From positions 1-12,990 of the forward strand of contig CALFZM010000049.1 of assembly GCA_937952235.1 (NCBI GenBank): DNA of 12,990 nucleotides, in the 5' to 3' direction. The notes below the pieces were generated by a model. It was not told the DNA's origin and ran no database searches. It worked only from the letters and a program-made list of their open reading frames with translations. Numbering within the stretch: the stretch's first letter is position 1; each line of letters begins with the position of its first letter. The stretch comes from an uncultured Opitutia bacterium. GTDB taxonomy: Bacteria; Verrucomicrobiota; Verrucomicrobiia; Opitutales; Opitutaceae. Made by a program: the position numbers and the translations under genes. Positions 8,359 through 12,990 of this stretch are shown here, in pieces.

Positions 8359-8670
8359 CTATTCCTGCAAAGCATGCAACTGTTCGATCACCGTGGCCAG
8401 TTTGGCGCCGGTGGGCGTCAACCGGTATTCGACGTGCAACGACGCCGCCGAATGATCGGCCCGCATCGCGAGACCGTAGGCGAGCAGCTTGCGCAGGCGC
8501 TCGTTGAGAATCTTCGTCGAGATCCCCGGGATGTAGCGCTTCAGTTGCCCTGGGCGCACGACGCCCCGCTGCAGAGCGCCCACGACCGCCGCCGACCACT
8601 TGCAACCGACCACGTCCTCCAACCCCCGATACGCCGTCCGTTCGCGGAGCGAAAGGTGCTTCGATTTCAT
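8359..8670 (-). CDS. HxlR-family winged-helix transcriptional regulator
   Basis: A 103-residue single-domain regulator. Family features in order: GLEDVVGCKWSAAVVGAL, corresponding to the usual 'iGGKWtllIl..L'; the VRPGQLKRYIPGISTKILNERLRKLLAYGL helix-turn-helix with recognition helix near residues 49-65; and the wing with HVEYRLTPTGAKL. Cys23 replaces the second Gly of the GGKW motif. The more N-terminal cysteine used for redox sensing in some members (YodB/HypR type) is absent, so a thiol-based switch would have to use Cys23. The ATG at 8670 is chosen because family similarity begins just after it; the open frame continues upstream but is not family-like. No Shine-Dalgarno is visible, and a -10-like CATAAT ends 6 nt upstream, so the mRNA may be leaderless. 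It is divergent from the thioredoxin-like gene, which is the natural target. Confidence 0.85.
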   Translation of the reverse strand: MKSKHLSLRERTAYRGLEDVVGCKWSAAVVGALQRGVVRPGQLKRYIPGISTKILNERLRKLLAYGLAMRADHSAASLHVEYRLTPTGAKLATVIEQLHALQE

Positions 8671-8676
8671 GCATCG

Positions 8677-8704
8677 ATTATGCGACGGCACCGGCACGCG
8701 TCCA
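8677..8704 (-). promoter_or_regulatory. Candidate promoter of the HxlR gene
   Basis: On the minus strand TGGACG (8699-8704; 4 of 6 to TTGACA) and CATAAT (8677-8682; 5 of 6 to TATAAT) are 16 bp apart. Transcription would start at about the ATG, consistent with the missing ribosome site. Confidence 0.45.
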
Positions 8705-8707
8705 GTA

Positions 8708-8723
8708 GGCACCATATGGTACC
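8708..8723. promoter_or_regulatory. Palindromic operator candidate in the divergent intergenic region
   Basis: The core ACCATATGGT (8711-8720) is a perfect 10-bp palindrome; adding GG at 8708-8709 and CC at 8722-8723 gives a 16-bp dyad with one mismatched pair. It lies just upstream of the HxlR -35 and about 20 bp upstream of the -35 of the opposite gene, a place from which a dimeric HxlR protein could control both. Confidence 0.5.
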
Positions 8724-8744
8724 CGGACTCCACTTCGTGCCCTC

Positions 8745-8773
8745 TGGGACATGACGCAGGGACGAGGTAGCAT
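8745..8773 (+). promoter_or_regulatory. Candidate promoter of the thioredoxin-like gene
   Basis: GGGACA (8745-8750; 4 of 6 to TTGACA) and TAGCAT (8768-8773; 4 of 6 to TATAAT) are separated by 17 bp, about 60 bp before the ATG at 8834. Weak elements fit a regulated promoter. Confidence 0.4.
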
Positions 8774-8833
8774 GGGATCGTGCGCGGCACTCCGCCCCGC
8801 CTGCGAAATCAACCCACGAACGGAAATCGTCCC

Positions 8834-9073
8834 ATGAGCAAAACGTCCGCTGTCTTCTATCACGCTGGTTGCCCCGTCTGCCTCGACGCCGAGAGCGCAG
8901 TCACGCGCTACCTCGATCCCACCAAGGTCAACCTCGAGGTCGTCCACCTCGGCACCGCGAAGAGCCGGCTGCCGGAAGCCGAAGCCGCCGGCGTCAAGTC
9001 CGTCCCCGCGCTCGTCGTCGGGGGACAGACGCTTCACCTCAATTTCGGGGCGCCGATCAGCGCCCTGAAGTGA
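8834..9073 (+). CDS. Small thioredoxin/glutaredoxin-fold protein with CPVC motif
   Basis: A 79-residue cytoplasmic protein with no signal peptide. It begins with a beta strand (SAVFYHAG), then the CPVC redox motif (Cys13 and Cys16) at the start of a helix, a second strand (VNLEVVHLG), and GVKSVPALVVGG, where Pro58 sits at the cis-proline position of thioredoxin folds. The size fits glutaredoxin-like or minimal thioredoxin-like proteins. It should act in thiol-disulfide exchange or as a small redox sensor; its partner is unknown. The ATG at 8834 is preferred over in-frame starts upstream because the fold starts there and GGAA (8822-8825) lies 8 nt before it. It is divergent from the HxlR gene and is followed by a hairpin terminator, so it forms a monocistronic unit. 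Fold call fairly sure, function open. Confidence 0.8.
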   Translation: MSKTSAVFYHAGCPVCLDAESAVTRYLDPTKVNLEVVHLGTAKSRLPEAEAAGVKSVPALVVGGQTLHLNFGAPISALK

Positions 9074-9141
9074 AGTGACCGGCCGGACGTTCCCCCGGCG
9101 GAACGACGCGCCACCGCGAGTCACGCCGACGATTCTGAGCC

Positions 9142-9184
9142 AGGAAAGGCACGCCCTAGGAACCCGTGCCTTTCCTTCGTTTTC
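9142..9184 (+). terminator. Terminator of the thioredoxin-like gene
   Basis: A 12-bp perfect stem (AGGAAAGGCACG at 9142-9153, CGTGCCTTTCCT at 9165-9176) with an 11-nt loop, followed by a T-rich tail (TCGTTTTCCC). The tail is interrupted, so efficiency is uncertain, but the position about 70 bp after the stop fits. Confidence 0.72.
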
Positions 9185-9246
9185 CCGTCCGAGACGAACG
9201 GCGCTCACGGCAGGGGCGGAAGAGCGGGACAATCCGGCGGAATCCG

Positions 9247-9260
9247 GGCGTTCGAACGCC
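9247..9260. repeat. Perfect 14-bp palindrome
   Basis: GGCGTTCGAACGCC reads identically on both strands; TTTG follows. It could be a dimer binding site or a compact hairpin. Confidence 0.6.
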
Positions 9261-9267
9261 TTTGACT

Positions 9268-9277
9268 CTGGGCCCAG
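9268..9277. repeat. Perfect 10-bp palindrome
   Basis: CTGGGCCCAG, centred 19 bp (about two helical turns) from the centre of the 14-bp palindrome. Confidence 0.5.
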
Positions 9278-9341
9278 CGCCTCAGGCCACACCCCTCACC
9301 TCACCTAACCGTTCCACCGTGTGGGATCCCTGAGGTGAGCG

Positions 9342-9417
9342 TGAGGCCGGAGGTCTTTGATCGGCTCCCTCCAAAATCCAGTTTCCTTTCAGGAACGTTC
9401 GGATACTTCCGGCCTCA
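9342..9417 (+). promoter_or_regulatory. Inverted repeat that could mask the start codon of the exported protein
   Basis: TGAGGCCGGA (9342-9351) is the exact reverse complement of TCCGGCCTCA (9408-9417); the second arm includes the A of the ATG at 9417-9419. A smaller stem with a one-base bulge (GTTTCCT/AGGAAC, 9381-9396) sits in the loop. If transcribed, the leader could fold over the start. Confidence 0.35.
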
Positions 9418-10022
9418 TGTTCGCGCTCTTCCGACGGTGTGCCCTCGTCTTCCTCTGCTGCCACACGCTCACGACCAGCGCGACCACGATCCTGGCTCCG
9501 TCCTTCCTGGAGCTCGTGTCGGAGTCGGAGTGGGTGGGCCGGGGCGTCGTCCGCAGTGTCCGCACCGAGGAGTTCGATTCTCCGCAAGGGCGGGGGATTC
9601 GCACGATCGTCGAGTTCGAGGTCGAACGGACGTTGCGCGGTCCGGCGCGGGCCACGGTGACGCTTGTCCAGCTGGGAGGCACCGCGGGTGGCCGCACGCT
9701 CCGCGTGCTTGGATTGCCGGACTTCCAGCCGGGCCAGCGGCAGATCGCGTTCGTGGCGCGGAACGGCCACGTGATCTGTCCGGTGGTGCGCGGGGCCTAC
9801 GGCCGCTTCCTTGTTCACGCCGATGGCGCGACGGGCCGGGAAAGCGTGGTGCGGGACGATGGGGCGCCGTTGCTGTCGCTGGACCAGGTCGCGCTGCCGC
9901 TGGCGGGCCGGCTCGTGGCGCCCTCGCTGCTGGGCCGCGGGGCCGGCATGTCCCTGGCAGAGTTCGAAACGCGTATCGTGGCGGTCGCAGCGCAGGTGCC
10001 AGTCTCGATCACGCGGCCATGA
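9417..10022 (+). CDS. Exported protein of unknown function, coupled to the matrixin gene
   Basis: A 201-residue protein I do not recognise as a named family. The ATG at 9417 gives a signal peptide (MFALFRRCALVFLCCHTLTTSATT); an earlier in-frame ATG at 9357 would put 20 polar residues ahead of it and is less likely. The mature part is mostly beta-like: LAPSFLELVSESEWVGRGVVRSV, then IRTIVEFEVERTLRGPARATVTLVQLGGTAGG, then FQPGQRQIAFVARNGH and GAYGRFLVH. This pattern, an outward-facing domain with an 'LGG' turn and a late GxYGRF segment, suggests a compact secreted beta domain. The stop overlaps the protease start by 4 bp (ATGA), so the two are probably made together, and a helper, propeptide-like or substrate role for the protease is possible but unproven. 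Confidence 0.8.
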   Translation: MFALFRRCALVFLCCHTLTTSATTILAPSFLELVSESEWVGRGVVRSVRTEEFDSPQGRGIRTIVEFEVERTLRGPARATVTLVQLGGTAGGRTLRVLGLPDFQPGQRQIAFVARNGHVICPVVRGAYGRFLVHADGATGRESVVRDDGAPLLSLDQVALPLAGRLVAPSLLGRGAGMSLAEFETRIVAVAAQVPVSITRP

Positions 10023-11827
10023 CCCTCCGCCTTTGCCTGGCGCTTGCGGTTCTCCCGCTGCTGGCGGTCTCGGCCTCCGCCTCGACTTTCCTGGGATCAA
10101 CCTGGCCGTCGGGGACCGTCACGGTCCAATTGCAGCTGGACGCCACGGCGCCCCACCGGCTGTTCCCGCTGCAGGATGCGTCAACCAATTGGAACAGTGT
10201 GGCCGAGTCGGCCGTGGCGGAGTGGAATGGGGTGCTGATACGGACGCAACTCGTCGCACGCCGCAGCAGCGCCACCGACCTGGCGTTCGATGACGAGGTC
10301 AATCAGGTCGTCTTCGGCAGCTCAGCCTACGGGATGGACCTCCCGACGGGTTTCGCGGCCGTCACCTATGTTGCGCCGCTGGACAACGAGGCCACGCAGG
10401 TCCGAACCGTCGAGGCGGACATCATCGTCAATCCCACCTACAGTTGGAATTCATACCGCGGGGCCGTGCGGTCCGGTCTTTATGATCTCCGGCGCGTGCT
10501 TCTCCACGAACTGGGCCACCTGCTGGGATTGGGCCACCCCGACCAGGCCAAGCCGGCGCAGTTTGTGTCGGCGATCATGAACAGCACCGGGGGAAATGTG
10601 GATACGCTGCAGGGAGATGATCGGTCGGGGGTCGGCATGCTCTACGACGTGGCGCCGGTCCGGCCCGTGGTGACGATGCAGCCGCTCAGCCAGGCCGTCG
10701 CGGCGGGGACGGGCGTGACTCTCACCGTGGCGATCGACGGAACTGTGCCGGCTGGAAACGAGCCGTTCCGCTCCTATCGCTGGTTCTTCAGGCCGCCCGG
10801 CGGGTCGAGCTTCGAGTCTCTGCGGGCCACGTCGTACAGCGGTCGCCTGGAATTCCGGCTGGCTCAACCCCTCGACTCCGGCAGCTATTTCTATCGCGCC
10901 TACACCGCCGATCACACGGTGGACAGTGAGATCGCTACCCTCACGGTCAGTTCGGTTCCGACCCAGGCTTCGACCACGCTTTCGAACCTCTCCACCCGCG
11001 GACAGACGTTTCCGGGGCCCGGATCGATGATGGTGGGCTTCACCGTGGCTGGCACGAAGTCCAAGCGCGTCCTGATCCGATCCGTCGGCGCGAGCCTGCG
11101 CAATCCACCGTTCAGCATCGCGGACGGCCTCCGCGATCCCTTGCTCTACCTCAACAATCTCCAGCTCCCGGTTCCGTTGGTTGCCACGAGTCCACTGCGA
11201 TGGGATCTGGCACCGGACGCCGCCGCCGTTCGTGACGCTTCCGCCCGGGTGGGAGCTTTTCCCCTCGTTCCCGGGGCCGGCGACGCCGTCATCCTGACGA
11301 CTCTGCCGCCTGGCAATTACACCGCGCAGACTGTCTCGGTTTCGGGCGCGCCGGGCAGCGTGATCGTCGAGGTCTACGACGTCGACTCAGACCCGGGCGC
11401 GGACAGCCGGCTCACCAATCTTTCCACCCGCGGCTACGTGGATGTCGGCGACAAACGGATGATTGCCGGGTTCGTGGTCCGAGGCGCCGGGCCCCGCTCC
11501 TATCTCATCCGAGTGGCCGGCGACACCCTCAATGAGCTGAGGGTCACCGACACCCTCGACGATCCGTATCTGGAGCTCTACCGGGGCGATGGTTTGCTCG
11601 TACGCGAGAACGACGACCTCGACATCCCGCTTGCAAACTGGCCTGCGCTGCAGGCGGCTGCCGCCCGAGTGGGAGCCTTTCCGCTCAACGACCGCCAGGA
11701 GTGCTCCATGATCGTCACGCTGGCACCAGGAAACTACACCGCCCACGTGCGGGCCTTTGAGAGCACCCGGAGCAGTCCCCGCGGGATCGCCCTCATCGAG
11801 CTCTACGAACTTGAACCCGCGCCCTGA
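10019..11827 (+). CDS. Secreted matrixin-like zinc metalloprotease with Ig-like and NLSTRG-repeat domains
   Basis: A 602-residue exported protein. A signal peptide occupies residues 1-22 (MTLRLCLALAVLPLLAVSASA). The catalytic domain (~23-210) has the metzincin zinc motif HELGHLLGLGH (His163, Glu164, His167, His173), the Met-turn in SAIMNST (Met187), and the matrixin-like end DDRSGVGMLYDV. No pro-domain with a cysteine switch is evident. Residues ~214-313 look like an immunoglobulin-like domain (VTMQPLSQAVAAGTGVTLTV, RWFF, DSGSYFYRAY). Two tandem domains follow at ~320-455 and ~462-600, each opening with LSNLSTRG or LTNLSTRG and closing with ARVGAFPL, PGNYTA and a VEVYDVD/IELYELE strand. There is no PEP-CTERM or other sorting tail, so it is secreted or held by its repeats. 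Start chosen from the signal peptide and the ATGA overlap with the previous gene; the open frame upstream lies over that gene. The substrate is unknown. Confidence 0.9.
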   Translation: MTLRLCLALAVLPLLAVSASASTFLGSTWPSGTVTVQLQLDATAPHRLFPLQDASTNWNSVAESAVAEWNGVLIRTQLVARRSSATDLAFDDEVNQVVFGSSAYGMDLPTGFAAVTYVAPLDNEATQVRTVEADIIVNPTYSWNSYRGAVRSGLYDLRRVLLHELGHLLGLGHPDQAKPAQFVSAIMNSTGGNVDTLQGDDRSGVGMLYDVAPVRPVVTMQPLSQAVAAGTGVTLTVAIDGTVPAGNEPFRSYRWFFRPPGGSSFESLRATSYSGRLEFRLAQPLDSGSYFYRAYTADHTVDSEIATLTVSSVPTQASTTLSNLSTRGQTFPGPGSMMVGFTVAGTKSKRVLIRSVGASLRNPPFSIADGLRDPLLYLNNLQLPVPLVATSPLRWDLAPDAAAVRDASARVGAFPLVPGAGDAVILTTLPPGNYTAQTVSVSGAPGSVIVEVYDVDSDPGADSRLTNLSTRGYVDVGDKRMIAGFVVRGAGPRSYLIRVAGDTLNELRVTDTLDDPYLELYRGDGLLVRENDDLDIPLANWPALQAAAARVGAFPLNDRQECSMIVTLAPGNYTAHVRAFESTRSSPRGIALIELYELEPAP

Positions 11828-12058
11828 TCGGTCGCGCGTTCCCCAGGTGCGGGCGACGGTGGCGCGGGCCAGGGCGACGGCAATATCTGCAGCCATTGTC
11901 GCTTGTTGAGATAACTGAATTCCGACGGCCCGATGTGGGCCGGCTACGAGAACGCGCGCCGTTCTGCGGCCGGTTCCGTCGCAGCTGACCGGCAGCCCAA
12001 CTATTCGTTCGCACGCCGACGATCGTCGTGCTGTGCTTGGCGCGCGCGGGGCTCTCTT
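11828..12058. other. Intergenic region between the matrixin gene and the last gene
   Basis: About 230 bp, with the 3' part uncertain because the next start is unclear. It contains two copies of GGGCGACGG (in 11850-11880) and a bulged hairpin (GCGAC at 11874-11878 with GTCGC at 11898-11902) followed by TTGTTG, perhaps a weak terminator. The stretch near 11903-11922 is A+T-richer than its surroundings, but I cannot assign -35 and -10 boxes. Confidence 0.4.
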
Positions 12059-12940
12059 ATGCCACTTCTCGCCGCAGAATACCCTACCCCACCGCCTCAG
12101 CCATCGAGCGTCACGATCCTGGACGACGCTTCGTCTCGTCGCGCGGGCCTGGCCGCGGATGCCTCGGAGCCCGTGCAGATGCCCGGCGTATCCGTCTCCG
12201 CCCGGTCGCCGGCAAAGGGTGAGTTCGTGCGAGCAGATCCCAAGCTCTCGCTGGAGGAGATCTTCGTGCGGTTGCGCGAAGGCGGCATCGGCGAAGGCAT
12301 CGGGTACGACTCGACGAGCAACTGGTTCCGCGGTCGGGCTGGCGGCAGCCTCAAACTGCTCAAGACGCCGAGTCTCCTCCTCTCCGCGACCGGTGGCGCA
12401 CAACTGTCCCCCGAGGATGCGGCGATGGGCAAAGCCTCCGTGGAGTATTCGGCCGGCGTGTACCTGCGTTATTCCGCCGCACGGTGGCCTCACACCGACC
12501 TCTACGTGAGCTATGGCTTCGATGGCGCCAGCCGGAGCGAGGTGAAGCGCGGCGACCTCGATCTCGGCGTGAAAGTCGGCTGGCGGTACTACCTCTCCAA
12601 CGCGCTCCCCGGAAAATGGAAGGGGCTCGATTTCAGCACGCCCGTGCGCTGGATGCCGGCGAATTTCCGCGTGGGGTTCACGGGCTTGTCGACCACCGTC
12701 GAAGCCTCGACCTGGGGCTCCGACCTTTCGCGCCAGGGCGGACTGACCTTCGGCGCGCAGACCATCGTCATCAGCAACGATCACGGGCAGGTCTACGTGG
12801 GGTACGAAGCGCACACCCGCAACGTCCGCGAGAAGGATCGCGTCACGCTCAAAGCCCGGCTCTACGGCCCGTTCGTCGACCGCGCCCAGGCGGACGCGAA
12901 GCGATATTGGAGGCAGGTGAAGGGCTGGTTTGGATACTAG
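12059..12940 (+). CDS. Unrecognised protein, probably envelope-associated; start uncertain
   Basis: I do not recognise the family. From ATG at 12059 the protein has 293 residues; an ATG at 11933 in the same frame would add 42 arginine- and cysteine-rich residues that do not look like protein. After a proline-rich linker (YPTPPPQPSS) comes SVTILDDASS..., then LSLEEIFVRLREGGIGEGIGYD, then a long run of alternating hydrophobic strands rich in aromatic residues and glycine (GGSLKLLKTPSLLLSATGGAQL, AGVYLRYSA, TDLYVSYGFDG, LGVKVGWRYYLSNALPGKWKGLDF, FRVGFTGLSTTV, GLTFGAQTIVISNDHGQVYVGYEAHTRN), and a basic tail (RYWRQVKGWFGY). This resembles a small outer-membrane beta-barrel or a beta-rich periplasmic protein. 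No signal peptide is in frame, but the +2 shifted frame just upstream reads a signal-like segment (TPTIVVLCLARAGLSYA). A frameshift or sequence error near 12040-12062 is therefore possible. Confidence 0.65.
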   Translation: MPLLAAEYPTPPPQPSSVTILDDASSRRAGLAADASEPVQMPGVSVSARSPAKGEFVRADPKLSLEEIFVRLREGGIGEGIGYDSTSNWFRGRAGGSLKLLKTPSLLLSATGGAQLSPEDAAMGKASVEYSAGVYLRYSAARWPHTDLYVSYGFDGASRSEVKRGDLDLGVKVGWRYYLSNALPGKWKGLDFSTPVRWMPANFRVGFTGLSTTVEASTWGSDLSRQGGLTFGAQTIVISNDHGQVYVGYEAHTRNVREKDRVTLKARLYGPFVDRAQADAKRYWRQVKGWFGY

Positions 12941-12990
12941 AGGCTATCCGAAAACCTGTTTTAGGAGCAGAAGCGAACAACTGAGATGAA
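12941..12990 (+). other. Window-end segment; possible insertion-sequence end or leader of the next gene
   Basis: The sequence after the TAG stop begins AGGCTATCCGAAAACC, in a style I associate with IS5-type terminal repeats, and the CTAG formed by the stop codon is at the boundary. An ATG at 12986, with AGGAG about 20 nt upstream, may start another gene. Too short to decide. Confidence 0.25.

Larger units (their letters stand above)
9074..9416. other. Structured intergenic region before the exported protein/matrixin unit
   Basis: About 340 bp without a gene. It holds the terminator at 9142-9180, an imperfect direct repeat (AATCCGGCGG/AATCCGGGCG, 9231-9250), perfect palindromes at 9247-9260 and 9268-9277, an inverted repeat CTCACCTCA/TGAGGTGAG (9295-9303, 9331-9339), and a 10-bp inverted repeat (9342-9351, 9408-9417) reaching the next start codon. 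I could not assign a convincing promoter. Confidence 0.55.

Noticed and set aside
7048..8754. 568-codon plus-strand open frame across the receptor remnant and HxlR gene
   Set aside because: It spans the antisense of three unrelated features and has no recognisable domain.
8671..8790. N-terminal extension of the HxlR protein to a start near 8790
   Set aside because: The added 40 residues are not HxlR-like and would cover the palindrome and both promoter candidates.
9335..10018. In-frame N-terminal extension of the matrixin gene
   Set aside because: It lies over the exported protein gene, is Arg/Gly/Pro-rich, and the signal peptide begins at the ATG at 10019.
11387..12814. 475-codon minus-strand open frame across the matrixin 3' end and last gene
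   Set aside because: It crosses the gap between two plus-strand genes and reads as low-information antisense; the NLSTRG repeats on the plus strand are real.

Overview
The window is GC-rich, gene-dense bacterial chromosome. The gene set suggests a Gram-negative outer-membrane bacterium: a SurA-type periplasmic chaperone, a TonB-dependent receptor remnant, a Tat-exported FAD oxidoreductase, and a matrixin-like protease whose C-terminal repeats carry an 'NLSTRG' motif. I associate that combination with Verrucomicrobiota, probably Opitutaceae-like. This assignment is a judgement from protein style; no marker gene was compared.

Positions 1-5585 look like conserved core genome. They hold a 5'-truncated mfd (transcription-repair coupling factor), coupled by a 4-bp ATGA overlap to a SurA/PpiC-type peptidyl-prolyl isomerase. 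A strong intrinsic terminator follows, then radC (JAMM-motif protein, probably TTG-started) and tRNA-Tyr(GUA) with an encoded CCA end and a recognisable promoter.

Positions 5586-8358 hold a minus-strand metabolic or transport remnant. A TonB-dependent receptor survives only as its C-terminal ~298 residues, followed 7 bp later by an intact Tat-signal FAD-dependent oxidoreductase. Receptor similarity stops abruptly near 8217. The next ~140 bp are non-coding and lead straight into an unrelated regulatory cassette, so this is a probable rearrangement junction.

Positions 8359-9180 hold a divergent pair: an HxlR-type regulator (minus) and a 79-residue thioredoxin-fold protein with a CPVC motif (plus). 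The shared intergenic region has an imperfect palindrome and promoter-like elements for both directions, and a long hairpin terminator follows the thioredoxin-like gene. A redox-responsive regulator/effector pair is a reasonable hypothesis.

Positions 9181-12990 hold secreted or envelope proteins. A structured intergenic region with several inverted repeats precedes a two-gene unit: an unrecognised exported protein joined by an ATGA overlap to a matrixin-like zinc metalloprotease with an Ig-like domain and two tandem copies of the NLSTRG domain. Last comes an unrecognised, probably envelope-associated protein whose N-terminus is uncertain. The final ~50 bp may enter an insertion sequence or the leader of another gene.

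I found no CRISPR array, phage module or complete transposon. The best candidates for something undescribed are the HxlR/thioredoxin-like switch, the coupled exported protein plus matrixin pair, and the rearranged receptor locus.
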